From Litorivivens sp047622145 (GTDB taxonomy: Bacteria > Pseudomonadota > Gammaproteobacteria > Pseudomonadales > Spongiibacteraceae): a stretch of DNA of 33,339 nucleotides. A program made the position numbers and the translations under genes. The DNA is taken from positions 1 to 33,339 of the forward strand of contig JBLHMO010000015.1 in NCBI GenBank assembly GCA_047622145.1, given 5' to 3'. Under the pieces are notes generated by a model. It ran no database searches, had not been told where the DNA came from, and saw only the letters and a program-made list of their open reading frames with translations. Numbering within the stretch: position 1 is the first letter of the stretch; each line of letters begins with the position of its first letter. Of this stretch, positions 22,675 to 31,738 are shown one piece after another.

Positions 22675-24705
22675 ATGAAACGTGTTCTGATGCTGGCACT
22701 TGGCGCCGGTCTGCTTGCTGCTCTCATGTACCAATTTAGCAAACCGGAGCCGATTGATCCCGACCTGCGCCGCCAGGCTATGCGCGCTCAATACTACGCA
22801 AGTGTTGCCCGCAACCCTGAGTTTGCGACGCCTGTACGAGAGCCCTGCGCCGATCATCAGTCCGAGCGTCAGTCCCTATTTGGCGGCCTACACGTGCACA
22901 CCGCTTACTCCACGGATGCCTATGCCTTTGACACGCGGGTAAGTCCGGACGAGGCCTACCGCTATGCACGCGGCGGCTCAGTTTTGCTGCCACCGTTAAA
23001 TGCCAGTGGTGCGGGCACGCGCTTGCTGCGCAACGAGCGGCCTCTGGATTTTATGGCAGTGACAGATCACGCCGAGTACATGGGTGAGGGCAGCCTTTGC
23101 CTGGACCCCGCCCAAGAAGCACACGGCACATTGGTCTGCAAAATTTACCGGGGCGATCTCCGTCTGCCGGTATCGGAGATCATGCAGCCGCTGGTTCGTA
23201 TGCTGAGTTTTATCATTTACGGTAAGGAGCGGCCAAGCTCCGTGTGCGGCGCTGATGGCAGCGCTTGCATAGAGCGCAGCGGTGAGGTTTGGCAGGATAT
23301 ACAACGCGCCGCCGAGGACGCTTACGATCGCAGTAGCGAGTGTAGCTTTACTAGTTTTGTTGGCTACGAATACTCACTGGCCGAGAAATCCAGCAATTTG
23401 CACCGCAATGTTATTTTCTCTACGGCCACGGTGCCGCCGTTACCCTTAAGTTCCAAGGAGGCACCGGAGCCTCCTCAGCTGTGGCAGTGGCTGCAGGATT
23501 ACTGCCTTGACGCCGGTGTGGGTTGCGATGCGCTGGCCATTCCTCACAACAGTAACTGGAGTAGTGGCCGCATGTTTTTCCCGGAGTATCCGGGTGCGAA
23601 TACTCTGGCAGAAAAACGCGTAGCGGCGGCGCTGCGCAAGCGCATTGAACCCTTGGCAGAAGTCGTTCAGGTGAAGGGCGATTCCGAATGTCGTCGCGGT
23701 CTCTACGGTGTCACCGGCACGGTTGACGAGCAGTGCGATTTTGAAAAGCTGCGTCCGCCGTCAGAAGTGGTGGAAGACTGTCAAGACAATAAGGGTGAAG
23801 GCGGCATGATGCTCAAGGGCTGTCTGTCACGCTTTAGTTACACCCGCTATGGCTTGATTCAGGGTTTGGCCGAGCGCGATAAGTTGGGCGTTAACCCTTT
23901 TGAATACGGTCTGATTGCTGCGTCCGACAGCCATAATGGTACTGGCGGTGATGTCGATGAGCGCAAGTACGAGGGTGCCCACGGCATGGATTCAACGCCG
24001 GAAAAAAGGCTGATTAAGGAATACGATGTGCCCGGCGGCATCGCCACTGGCTCGCCCCTGCGCTATAACCCCGGCGGCGTTGCGGGCGTGTGGGCGGAAG
24101 AAAATAGCCGTGGCGCGATCTTTGCTGCGCTCAAGCGCCGAGAAACCTTTGGCAGCAGCGGGCCGCGCATTGTTCCGCGTTTTTTTGGTGGCTGGGAAAT
24201 CGCCGACGCCATCTGCAGCAGCGAAGATCTCGCGCAGCAGGGCTACGCTCAGGGGGTGCCCATGGGTGCCGTGCTGCCGGATAGGCCGCTAGCGGCGGCC
24301 GCGCCGCAGTTCGTGCTGTCGGCTTTGCGCGACAGCGAGGGCAATTTGCTGCAGCGCTTACAGATTATCAAAGGTGTGGTCCGCGATGACGGCCAGATGG
24401 AAGAGACCGTCTACGATGTAGCGGGCCATGAGCCGGGTGCTGCGACGGTGGATATGCAAAGCTGTCAGCCCAGTGGACCGGGCAGTACCAGCCTCTGCGC
24501 GCGCTGGCAGGACCCTGATTTTGATGCCGAGCGTGCGGCGGTCTATTACCTGCGGGTGCTGGAAAATCCGAGTTGCCGCTGGAGCAGCTGGCAGTGCCTG
24601 GATGTTGAGGGCGAGAAACCGCCAGTGTGCTCAGACCCGGATCTGGTCAGAACCATTCAGGAGCGAGCCTGGACGTCGCCAATTTGGTATTACCCAGAGT
24701 TATAA
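22675..24705 (+). CDS. DUF3604 family exported protein
   Basis: A 676-residue protein with an N-terminal hydrophobic segment (MKRVLMLALGAGLLAALMYQF), so exported or membrane-anchored. The body matches the DUF3604 family, which resembles PHP-type metal hydrolases. His-rich motifs are in order: LHVHTAYSTDAY (H73, H75), VTDHAEYMGE (H132), IPHNSNWSSGRMF, and ASDSHNG (H420). Many cysteines (for example EPCADHQ, SVCGADGSACIE, DCQDNKGE) suit an oxidising compartment. Function is not established for the family; a metal-dependent hydrolase is inferred from the His pattern. It stands apart from its neighbours, with 138 bases after gcvH and a convergent HAD gene downstream. Confidence 0.85.
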   Translation: MKRVLMLALGAGLLAALMYQFSKPEPIDPDLRRQAMRAQYYASVARNPEFATPVREPCADHQSERQSLFGGLHVHTAYSTDAYAFDTRVSPDEAYRYARGGSVLLPPLNASGAGTRLLRNERPLDFMAVTDHAEYMGEGSLCLDPAQEAHGTLVCKIYRGDLRLPVSEIMQPLVRMLSFIIYGKERPSSVCGADGSACIERSGEVWQDIQRAAEDAYDRSSECSFTSFVGYEYSLAEKSSNLHRNVIFSTATVPPLPLSSKEAPEPPQLWQWLQDYCLDAGVGCDALAIPHNSNWSSGRMFFPEYPGANTLAEKRVAAALRKRIEPLAEVVQVKGDSECRRGLYGVTGTVDEQCDFEKLRPPSEVVEDCQDNKGEGGMMLKGCLSRFSYTRYGLIQGLAERDKLGVNPFEYGLIAASDSHNGTGGDVDERKYEGAHGMDSTPEKRLIKEYDVPGGIATGSPLRYNPGGVAGVWAEENSRGAIFAALKRRETFGSSGPRIVPRFFGGWEIADAICSSEDLAQQGYAQGVPMGAVLPDRPLAAAAPQFVLSALRDSEGNLLQRLQIIKGVVRDDGQMEETVYDVAGHEPGAATVDMQSCQPSGPGSTSLCARWQDPDFDAERAAVYYLRVLENPSCRWSSWQCLDVEGEKPPVCSDPDLVRTIQERAWTSPIWYYPEL

Positions 24706-24726
24706 GTCGGACGTCAGGCGTCGGAC
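24706..24726. repeat. Short tandem heptamer repeat
   Basis: GTCGGAC, GTCAGGC, GTCGGAC in direct succession (three 7-bp units, the middle with two changes) starting at the base after the DUF3604 stop. Probably chance or a slippage product; no function seen. Confidence 0.3.
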
Positions 24727-24727
24727 A

Positions 24728-25384
24728 CTAGCTCCGCAGCGAAATAATTGGCCAACCCTGCCGTTGCGCTTCTGCCTGCAGCCTGTCATCGGGATCAACG
24801 GCGACCGGCTTATCAACCAGTCGCAGTAGCGGTAGGTCGTTGTGGGAATCGGAATAGAAGGTGCTGCCGTCGAGGCTTAAGCACTTCGCGGCGAGCCGTT
24901 CTTGCAACAGAATCACCTTCCCTTCCTGAAAGCAGGGTGTGCCGCTTGGTTCGCCGCTGTAGCGTCCGTCTTTAATTTCAGCCTCGGAACTGATAATGTC
25001 GGGAATACCCATCGCTTCTGCGATGGGGCGGGTAATGAAGGTGTTGGTGGCGGTCATAATCATGCAATGATCGCCAGCGTCCTTGTGTTGCTGGATGAGG
25101 GCATCCGCTTTGGCTAGCCGCATAGGCGCAACAAACTGGCTCATAAAGTCCCGGTGTAGGTCGCTCAATTCTGCCATGCTGTAGTGTGTCAGCGGTTCTA
25201 GGGCAAAGCGCAGGTAGGAGACGATATCTAGGCTGCCGTCCTTGTAGTGCTGATAAAAAGTGTCGTTTGCCTGTTTAAAGGCATCGCCATTAACAAGCCC
25301 GCGAACCACTAGAAATTCGCCCCAAGCGTGATCGCTGTCGCCGTTGAGGAGTGTATTGTCGAGATCAAAAATTGCTAGCGCCAC
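24728..25384 (-). CDS. HAD-superfamily IB phosphatase, SerB-like
   Basis: A 218-residue cytosolic hydrolase of HAD subfamily IB. Motif I is FDLDNTLLNGDSDHAWGEF with the nucleophile Asp and general acid Asp; motif II is in MIMTATNTFIT; motif IV is YSDSHNDLPLL. The start is taken as GTG at 25382-25384 (VALAIFDLDNTLL), because related proteins begin with MALAIFDLDNTL; the upstream open frame adds 17 unlikely residues. Related proteins are often labelled phosphoserine phosphatase-like, but the substrate is uncertain. It is divergent from rppH, a neighbourhood also seen in Pseudomonas relatives. Confidence 0.88.
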   Translation of the reverse strand: MALAIFDLDNTLLNGDSDHAWGEFLVVRGLVNGDAFKQANDTFYQHYKDGSLDIVSYLRFALEPLTHYSMAELSDLHRDFMSQFVAPMRLAKADALIQQHKDAGDHCMIMTATNTFITRPIAEAMGIPDIISSEAEIKDGRYSGEPSGTPCFQEGKVILLQERLAAKCLSLDGSTFYSDSHNDLPLLRLVDKPVAVDPDDRLQAEAQRQGWPIISLRS

Positions 25385-25541
25385 CGGGTTCTGCCATCGA
25401 AAACAAATGAGGGCGATAGTGTAGTGGCAGGCCACAAATTTTTCACTGTATCGGTGCCTGTTATTTCTGATGATTCCCGGCGCGTGCTATTTGTGGAAGA
25501 ATAAATTTTCTGCACTAACAATAAATTACGAGAGCGTGAGA

Positions 25542-26066
25542 GTGATAGACGCGGAAGGATTCAGGCCCAATGTAGGCATGATACTGGCAGATGGCCGGGG
25601 CCGTGTCCTGTGGGCGCGTCGGGCCGGGCAAGATGCCTGGCAGTTCCCTCAGGGAGGTATTAAGCCCAACGAGAGTCCGGAACAAGCTCTGTTTAGAGAG
25701 TTGCGCGAAGAAGTTGGCCTATTGCCGGAGCACGTGCGTGTGCTGGCTTCAACCCGGGGCTGGTTGCGATACCGGCTGCCGCAGCGCCTAGTGCGCAGCG
25801 GCGCCAAGGGGCCGCTCTGCATTGGCCAGAAGCAAAAGTGGTTCTTGCTTGAATTTCTGGGTGACGATTCGGCAATCGATTTGGATCTGGATCCAGCGCG
25901 CCCGGAATTCGATGGCTGGGAGTGGGTCAGCTACTGGTATCCGGTGGATCAAGTTGTCGCTTTCAAGGCGGAAGTCTATCGGCGGGCGATGAAGGAATTG
26001 TGCCTCCGGCATAGCCGCTTGGTTGCTGACAATCTCGCCAATAGTCTTGTACCGAGGTCTGGCTGA
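25542..26066 (+). CDS. rppH: RNA pyrophosphohydrolase
   Basis: Removes pyrophosphate from the 5' triphosphate of mRNAs, starting RNase E-dependent decay. The 174 residues compare with 176 in E. coli RppH. The Nudix box is GGIKPNESPEQALFRELREEVGL (full GX5EX7REUXEEXGU pattern), preceded by GFRPNVGMILADGRGRVLWARRAGQDAWQFPQ. The start GTG at 25542 (VIDAEGFRPN) matches the family N-terminus MIDxxGFRPNVG; a GTG two codons earlier is the alternative, and the longer upstream frame is not supported. Its TGA overlaps the ptsP ATG by one base. Confidence 0.93.
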   Translation: MIDAEGFRPNVGMILADGRGRVLWARRAGQDAWQFPQGGIKPNESPEQALFRELREEVGLLPEHVRVLASTRGWLRYRLPQRLVRSGAKGPLCIGQKQKWFLLEFLGDDSAIDLDLDPARPEFDGWEWVSYWYPVDQVVAFKAEVYRRAMKELCLRHSRLVADNLANSLVPRSG

Positions 26067-28366
26067 TGATGCTGGATGCTCTCAGGCGCATCGTTCAGGC
26101 GGTCAATGGCGCCAATGATCTTCAATCCGCGCTAGAAATCATGGTGCAGCGTATCAGTCAGGTGATGGGCGTCGAGGTCTGTACGGTTTACCTGAAAGAC
26201 TCTGACAGCGGACGTCTGGTCATGATGGCCAACGAAGGCTTCAAGCCTGAGCTGATCGGTGTTGCCAGTCTCTCCATGGACGAAGGTCTTGTCGGGGTGG
26301 TCGCGCGGCGCGAAGAGCCCTTGAATCTCGACAACGCTGAAAAACATCCGAGTTACTTTTATCTGGAAGGGATTGGTGAAGAGCTCTACCACTCCTTTCT
26401 GGGTGCCCCCATCATTCACCAGCGACGTCTGGTGGGCGTATTGGTCGTGCAGCAAAAAGATAGCCGCCGTTTCAACGAAGACGAAGAAGCCTTTCTTGTC
26501 ACGATGTCGGCCCAGCTTGCCGGCGCACTGGCCCATGCTAAAGCCACCGGTGCCCTCGGTGGCCGTGAAAGCCGCAATAGTGACAAAACCCGCAGTGCTC
26601 AGTTCATGGGTATTGCGGGTGCGCCCGGCATTGCCATGGGCACGGCCATGCTGGTTATTCCCGAGGCCGATCTCTACGCCGTCCCCAGCCGGGCCTGTGA
26701 GGATATCGACACCGAAGTAGCGTTTTTCTTCGTCTGCCTGCAATCGGTTCGGAAGGATATTACCGACATCAAGCTCAGGCTGGAAAGCCGGCTCGCGAAA
26801 GAAGAACAGGCCCTGTTTGATGTCTACCTCAGTATGCTCGACGACCGCGCATTGGGCGTGGAAATTGAAGGTCGCATTCGCGAAGGCGAATGGGCTCAGG
26901 GCGCGCTGGCTCAGGTCGTCATCAGTCATGTGCGGACCTTCGAAAGTATGGAAGATGCCTACCTTAAAGAGCGGGCAACAGACGTCAAAGATTTAGGTAT
27001 GCGAGTGCTCGCTTACTTGCAAACTACAAATTTTAGAGAGGTGGAGTACCCCGACAGGACAATTTTGGTCGGCGAGGAATTAACCGCTTCGGTGCTAGCC
27101 GAGGTGCCTAGAGAAAAGCTGGTCGGATTGGTTAGCATGCGTGGCTCCAGCAATTCCCACGTTGCCATATTGGCGCGGGCCATGGGCGTACCCACTATTA
27201 TGGGTGCGGTCGATTTGCCCTTTACCCAGGTGGAAGGTGCTAATCTGGTGGTGGACGGCTACAGCGGTATTGTTCACTACAATCCCGCGCCGGAACTGTA
27301 TGCACGGTTCGAGGTTATTTACGAAGAGCAGCAGGAGATCAGCAAGGGCCTCGAAGCCCTGCGTGATGTGCCCTGCGAAACGCTGGACGGGCAACGTATT
27401 CCGCTGTGGGTCAATACCGGGCTGATGGTCGATGTGGCCAAATCGCTAGATCACGGCGCTGAAGGTGTCGGGCTATACCGCACCGAAATTCCATTTTTAT
27501 TGCGCGAAGGCTTTCCCAGTGAGGAAGAGCAGCGGTTAATTTATCGAGAGCAGTTGCAAGCGTTTTCACCGCTGCCGGTAACCATGCGTACGCTGGACAT
27601 CGGCGGTGACAAATCGCTGCCCTATTTCCCTATTGAAGAAGAAAATCCTTTCCTGGGGTGGCGGGGTATCAGGGTTACGCTGGACCACCCAGAAATTTTT
27701 CTGGTGCAGGTGCGGGCCATGCTCAAGGCCAGTGTCGGCATGGACAATTTGCGCATCATGCTGCCGATGATCAGCAACGTGCCCGAGCTGGAGGAAGCGT
27801 TGCAGCTTATCTATCGCGCCCACGACGAGCTGGTAGACGAAGGTATTAAGGTCAAGTTGCCGCCCATTGGCGTAATGATCGAAGTGCCTGCGGCGGTTTA
27901 TCAGGCGCGAGAGTTAGCGCGCAGGGTGGATTTCCTGTCCGTGGGATCCAATGATTTGACCCAGTATCTGCTGGCCGTTGACCGCAATAATTCGCGGGTG
28001 GCCGACCTTTATCATCCCTTGCACCCGGCCGTTTTGTGCGCCTTGCGCGACGTCGCGCTAGCGGCGCAGGCGGAAGGCAAGCCGGTGGGGATTTGCGGTG
28101 AGCTGGCGGGCGATCCGGCGGCGGCAATTCTGTTGATTGCTATGGGCTACGACATGCTGTCGATGAACTCGAATAGCCTGCTCAAGGTGAAATCGGTGAT
28201 TCGCAGTCACTCTATTGAGGCGGCACAAAATGTTTTGGCGAAGGCGCTGAAGGTGTCGTCGGAGGCCGAGGTGAAAGAGCTGGTGAGACAGTCGCTGGCA
28301 GATGCAGGTGTGGGCCAAATGTTACAGCCGATGATGGGCGTAAAACTTGGCTCCGAGTCGAGTTAA
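26066..28366 (+). CDS. ptsP: PEP-protein phosphotransferase of the nitrogen PTS (EI-Ntr)
   Basis: Takes phosphate from PEP and passes it to NPr, feeding the regulatory nitrogen PTS. The 766 residues have a GAF domain (about 1-160, MVQRISQVMGVEVCTVYL) that in the family senses nitrogen metabolites, an EI N-terminal domain (about 175-300, FMGIAGAPGIAMG), the phosphohistidine domain with H365 in GSSNSHVAILARAMGVPTIMG, and the PEP-binding TIM barrel (about 430-740) with GVGLYRTEIPFL, GSNDLTQYLLAVDRN and the catalytic Cys677 in GICGELAGDP. The GAF domain separates it from sugar-PTS EI. It is coupled to rppH; npr and ptsN are not in the window. Confidence 0.95.
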   Translation: MMLDALRRIVQAVNGANDLQSALEIMVQRISQVMGVEVCTVYLKDSDSGRLVMMANEGFKPELIGVASLSMDEGLVGVVARREEPLNLDNAEKHPSYFYLEGIGEELYHSFLGAPIIHQRRLVGVLVVQQKDSRRFNEDEEAFLVTMSAQLAGALAHAKATGALGGRESRNSDKTRSAQFMGIAGAPGIAMGTAMLVIPEADLYAVPSRACEDIDTEVAFFFVCLQSVRKDITDIKLRLESRLAKEEQALFDVYLSMLDDRALGVEIEGRIREGEWAQGALAQVVISHVRTFESMEDAYLKERATDVKDLGMRVLAYLQTTNFREVEYPDRTILVGEELTASVLAEVPREKLVGLVSMRGSSNSHVAILARAMGVPTIMGAVDLPFTQVEGANLVVDGYSGIVHYNPAPELYARFEVIYEEQQEISKGLEALRDVPCETLDGQRIPLWVNTGLMVDVAKSLDHGAEGVGLYRTEIPFLLREGFPSEEEQRLIYREQLQAFSPLPVTMRTLDIGGDKSLPYFPIEEENPFLGWRGIRVTLDHPEIFLVQVRAMLKASVGMDNLRIMLPMISNVPELEEALQLIYRAHDELVDEGIKVKLPPIGVMIEVPAAVYQARELARRVDFLSVGSNDLTQYLLAVDRNNSRVADLYHPLHPAVLCALRDVALAAQAEGKPVGICGELAGDPAAAILLIAMGYDMLSMNSNSLLKVKSVIRSHSIEAAQNVLAKALKVSSEAEVKELVRQSLADAGVGQMLQPMMGVKLGSESS

Positions 28367-29121
28367 CCGGCTTTTGTGGTGACGCGGCCAAGTTCAAAGC
28401 GCTTGCTGCTACCGATAGGGCCTTTGGCGTCGAACTGTTTTTCGCAAAACACCGATTGTCCCTCACGGTCTTGCGTATAAAGGCTGGACGCGCGGGTGCC
28501 GTATTCATGCCCCGGGCTGCGAATAAAGAACGACGATAGCGTTGTTTGCAAGGGGTCTTTGTCATTTTCCGTGGGCTGCGTGTCGGCTAGGAGGTCAAAC
28601 AAGCGATCTTCAGAAACCTCTCCCTGAAGTCGCTTGGCCATTGCCGCGCGGGCAACATTAATTTTCCTGCGGTCGCTGTTGAGGCGATCATTGCCGATGA
28701 CGTGGATCCCGGGCGTTAACAATTCGTAGGCATTGTGAACTTCGCTGGTATAGGCCAGCTGCTTGCCGTCGCAGATGAGTAGGTTAAAGGGGTTGTATGC
28801 GGCGCGGTCGCGATCAATGTCGGCCATGAAATCTTCGCAGTTGAGGTCGCTCAACAAGAAGCGGGCTACCAGCTCCCCTCGCGATCGCCCTTGGCGCTCC
28901 AGCGAGCCACCGCGAAAATTAGTGATAGCCGCGAAATGCCCTTTGCGATTAACGCCAAACCAAGTGCCGCCTTTCTCCAAGTCACGTCCACCAAGTACGT
29001 CGGGCGATTCTTTCCAGAAGTGCGCGGAGATACTTGGACGCTTGTAAAACTCGTCGCGATTTGCGGCAACGACCAGCGGGTAGTGCAAATGACTTTTCCA
29101 AGCAACAACAATCAGGCACAT
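28363..29121 (-). CDS. NRDE family protein (TANGO2-like)
   Basis: A 252-residue protein beginning MCLIVVAWKSHLHYPLVVAANRDEFYKRPS, with the NRDE motif that names the family, and continuing with FWKESPDVLGGRDLEKGGTWFGVNRKGHFAAITNFR and SRGELV. Cys2 directly after the initiator is conserved and, in the N-terminal nucleophile hydrolase fold predicted for the group, would be the nucleophile. The animal relative TANGO2 has been connected with lipid and haem handling, but the bacterial role is unknown. Its stop overlaps the ptsP stop by four bases in convergent orientation. Confidence 0.88.
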   Translation of the reverse strand: MCLIVVAWKSHLHYPLVVAANRDEFYKRPSISAHFWKESPDVLGGRDLEKGGTWFGVNRKGHFAAITNFRGGSLERQGRSRGELVARFLLSDLNCEDFMADIDRDRAAYNPFNLLICDGKQLAYTSEVHNAYELLTPGIHVIGNDRLNSDRRKINVARAAMAKRLQGEVSEDRLFDLLADTQPTENDKDPLQTTLSSFFIRSPGHEYGTRASSLYTQDREGQSVFCEKQFDAKGPIGSSKRFELGRVTTKAG

Positions 29122-29215
29122 GGGTAACGGTTTACTTTGTTAATGTGGCCGCCATAATAGCAAGATTTGGGCGACTTCTTTAAGCGCTGAAGCCTAAATG
29201 ATCAGAGGTTCCTCA

Positions 29216-29251
29216 ATGCAAGCGCGCGCGTCGTTTTGGTTCAGTCGATGA
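29216..29251 (+). promoter_or_regulatory. Possible leader ORF overlapping the TauE/SafE start
   Basis: An 11-codon ORF (MQARASFWFSR) has AGAGG at 29204-29208, seven bases before its ATG. Its TGA (29249-29251) overlaps the ATG of the transporter gene (29248-29250) as ATGA. The transporter ATG itself has no Shine-Dalgarno sequence, so translational coupling through this ORF is plausible. Confidence 0.4.
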
Positions 29252-30039
29252 TTATCGTGGCCTACCTGTTGTTAGGTGCCGTCGCTGGCTTGACCGCTGG
29301 CTTGTTTGGCGTTGGCGGTGGCCTGGTTATCGTGCCCGCTCTGGTGCTGAGTTTTACGTTCCTCGAGGTGCCGACTACCGTCTTAACTCAGCTTGCGATT
29401 GGCACGTCGCTCGCAACTATTGTGATGACCTCGCTTAGCTCGGTGCGGGCGCATCAGGGCTACGGCAATGTGGACTGGCACCTGTGGCTGCGCTTGGCGC
29501 CAGCGATCGCATTGGGCGTTATTTTAGGTGTGTATACTGCGGCGGGCATGGCGGGTACTCAGTTGCAGTTGTTGTTTGGTGTCTTTGCCATTCTGATGAG
29601 CCTGCAGATGGGTTTGCGATTTCAGCCGAGTGCCGGGCGTGAAGTGCCCGGTTTGGCTGGCTTAGGAGTAGCCGGCACGATTATCGGTTACGCCTCCGCT
29701 CTGTTTGGCATTGGGGGTGGTTCACTCACGGTGCCCTTTCTGAGCTGGTGTAATGTGAAAATGCAAAAAGCGGTCGGTTTATCAGCCGCCTGCGGTTTGC
29801 CCATTGCTGTGGTTGGCTGTACGGCCAATATGTGGGCGGGCTGGGGGCGTGCTGATCTGCCGCAATACAGTAGCGGGTTCGTATACTGGCCTGCGTTTCT
29901 GGGCATTGTGCTTACCAGCACGCTGTTTGCAAAATTCGGTGCAAGTCTAGCCCAGCGGTTGCCTGAAGCCCGTCTAAAGCAGGTATTTGCACTGTTTCTG
30001 GCACTCGTCGGCTCGCAGTTTATCTTCAGGAATCTATAA
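29248..30039 (+). CDS. Sulfite exporter TauE/SafE family transporter
   Basis: A 263-residue inner-membrane protein with about eight hydrophobic segments in two repeats. Each repeat starts with a glycine-rich motif: LTAGLFGVGGGLVIVPALV (near 15-33) and GYASALFGIGGGSLTVPFLSW (mid-protein), the signature of the TauE/SafE (former DUF81) family. Such proteins are thought to move sulfite, sulfoacetate or other organic anions. The substrate is not readable here. The ATG at 29248 is chosen over a TTG four codons earlier, and it overlaps a short upstream ORF. lgt follows 30 bases downstream on the same strand. Confidence 0.9.
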   Translation: MIIVAYLLLGAVAGLTAGLFGVGGGLVIVPALVLSFTFLEVPTTVLTQLAIGTSLATIVMTSLSSVRAHQGYGNVDWHLWLRLAPAIALGVILGVYTAAGMAGTQLQLLFGVFAILMSLQMGLRFQPSAGREVPGLAGLGVAGTIIGYASALFGIGGGSLTVPFLSWCNVKMQKAVGLSAACGLPIAVVGCTANMWAGWGRADLPQYSSGFVYWPAFLGIVLTSTLFAKFGASLAQRLPEARLKQVFALFLALVGSQFIFRNL

Positions 30040-30069
30040 AATGAATTCAGACTCGGGAATAAATTTTTC

Positions 30070-30864
30070 ATGTTGACTCACCCGGTAATCGACCCGATTG
30101 CCCTTCAGCTTGGCCCTATCGCGATTCACTGGTATGGCCTTATGTATTTGGGGGCTTTTGCTTCGGCTTGGTGGCTGGCCACAAAGCGCAGTGAGCAGGG
30201 CTGGCGACCCGTCAAACGCCAGCATGTGGACGATATTATATTTTACGGTGCGCTAGGCGTGGTCTTTGGCGGGCGTATTGGCTACGTGCTGTTCTATGGG
30301 CTGGATCGATTCATGGCTGAGCCGCTGTGGCTTTTCAAGGTCAACGAGGGCGGGATGTCCTTTCACGGTGGCCTGCTCGGCGTGATTGTTGCGCAGTGGT
30401 GGTATGCCCGCTCGCAGGGTTTGCGTTTTGGTCAGCTGATGGATTTTGTTGCCCCGATTGTTCCCATCGGTCTTGGATTAGGGCGTTTGGGGAACTTTAT
30501 TGGTCAGGAGTTGTGGGGGCGGGCGAGTGACTTGCCCTGGGCGATGGTGTTCCCGCGTGACCCTTTGCTGCTGCCGAGGCATCCGTCACAGCTTTACCAG
30601 TTTTTACTGGAAGGCGTAGTATTGTTCGCCATTGTGTTTTGGTTTACACGCAAACCGAGGCCGGAGTGGTCTGCTGGAGCCGTGTTTGTCGTATTTTACG
30701 GCCTGTTTCGTTTTCTAGTGGAGTTTGTGCGCGAGCCCGATGCCCATATTGGCTTTGTGGCTTTTGGCTGGATGACGCGCGGGCAGGTACTGTGCCTGCC
30801 AATGATCGCCGTCGGTGTGGTGGTATTCATATGGACTTACCGTCGCGAGAATGAAAAAGCTTAA
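30070..30864 (+). CDS. lgt: Prolipoprotein diacylglyceryl transferase
   Basis: Inner-membrane enzyme that moves a diacylglyceryl group from phosphatidylglycerol to the lipobox cysteine of prolipoproteins, the first step of lipoprotein maturation. The 264 residues have about seven membrane segments. Diagnostic motifs are IHWYGLMYLGAF near the start, GGMSFHGGLLGV, and the signature GLGRLGNFIGQELWGR (R139, G141, N142). HPSQLYQFLLEGV follows. The gene order lgt-thyA-folA is conserved in Pseudomonas and many other gammaproteobacteria. Lipoprotein substrates in this window include FbpA and the DUF1499 protein. Confidence 0.96.
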   Translation: MLTHPVIDPIALQLGPIAIHWYGLMYLGAFASAWWLATKRSEQGWRPVKRQHVDDIIFYGALGVVFGGRIGYVLFYGLDRFMAEPLWLFKVNEGGMSFHGGLLGVIVAQWWYARSQGLRFGQLMDFVAPIVPIGLGLGRLGNFIGQELWGRASDLPWAMVFPRDPLLLPRHPSQLYQFLLEGVVLFAIVFWFTRKPRPEWSAGAVFVVFYGLFRFLVEFVREPDAHIGFVAFGWMTRGQVLCLPMIAVGVVVFIWTYRRENEKA

Positions 30865-30898
30865 TAGAACGATTTAAGACCGTATTTAAAGGAAAATC

Positions 30899-31738
30899 AT
30901 GCAGCAGTATTTGGACTTAATGCAGGATGTCATCGATAACGGCACCGATAAATCTGATCGCACCGGTGTCGGCACGCGCTCAGTGTTTGGACGGCAGTTA
31001 CGCTTTGATTTGCGTGCGGGCTTTCCCTTGCTCACCACTAAAAAAGTACATCTGCGCAGTATAATTTACGAACTGCTTTGGTTCATCAATGGCAGCTGTG
31101 ATAACAATTGGTTGCGTGAGCGCGGGGTCTCGATTTGGAACGAGTGGGCGCTGGAAAATGGCGACCTTGGTCCCATCTATGGCAAGCAGTGGCGCAGCTG
31201 GGCCTGCCCCGATGGTTCGACCATTGACCAGATCAGCGAATTAATTCGCATGATCAAAACCAAGCCCGATTCGCGCCGTCTGATTGTTAGCGGCTGGAAT
31301 CCCGCCGATTTACCTGATGAGGCGCGGAGTCCGCAGGACAACGCGCGCAATGGCAAAGCGGCACTACCCCCCTGCCATACCCTGTTTCAGTTCTATGTTG
31401 CAGAAGGGCGCTTGTCCTGCCAGCTCTATCAGCGCAGTGCGGATTTGTTTCTTGGCGTGCCCTTCAATATTGCCAGCTATGCTTTGCTGACGCACATGGT
31501 GGCGCAACAGTGTGATTTGGGTGTGGGCGAGTTTGTGCACACCTTTGGCGATTGCCACCTCTACCTCAATCATCTGACCGACGATATTGTCTTCGAGCAG
31601 CTTAAGCGCAGCCCTGCGGCGCTGCCTACGCTGAATATCGAGCGCAGGCCAGCGTCGATCTTTGACTACGACTTCGACGATTTCGAGTTTCAAAATTATG
31701 CCCCGCAAGGGGCCATCAAGGCGCCGATAGCGGTATGA
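30899..31738 (+). CDS. thyA: Thymidylate synthase
   Basis: Methylates dUMP to dTMP using 5,10-methylene-THF, yielding dihydrofolate. The 279 residues are longer than E. coli ThyA (264) because of about 15 extra residues (PDEARSPQDNARNGKA) before the active site; I recall a similar insertion in Pseudomonas-type enzymes. The catalytic Cys is C159 in LPPCHTLFQFYV. LYQRSADLFLGVPFNIASYALL and FGDCHLYLNH follow, and the C-terminus ends IKAPIAV as usual. AAAGGAAAATC precedes the ATG. The stop overlaps the folA start (ATGA), coupling it to the enzyme that recycles its dihydrofolate product. Confidence 0.97.
   Translation: MQQYLDLMQDVIDNGTDKSDRTGVGTRSVFGRQLRFDLRAGFPLLTTKKVHLRSIIYELLWFINGSCDNNWLRERGVSIWNEWALENGDLGPIYGKQWRSWACPDGSTIDQISELIRMIKTKPDSRRLIVSGWNPADLPDEARSPQDNARNGKAALPPCHTLFQFYVAEGRLSCQLYQRSADLFLGVPFNIASYALLTHMVAQQCDLGVGEFVHTFGDCHLYLNHLTDDIVFEQLKRSPAALPTLNIERRPASIFDYDFDDFEFQNYAPQGAIKAPIAV

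Noticed and set aside
30899..31738. The 15-residue insertion in ThyA as a novelty
   Set aside because: I recall a similar insertion in Pseudomonas-type thymidylate synthases, so it is probably lineage-typical.
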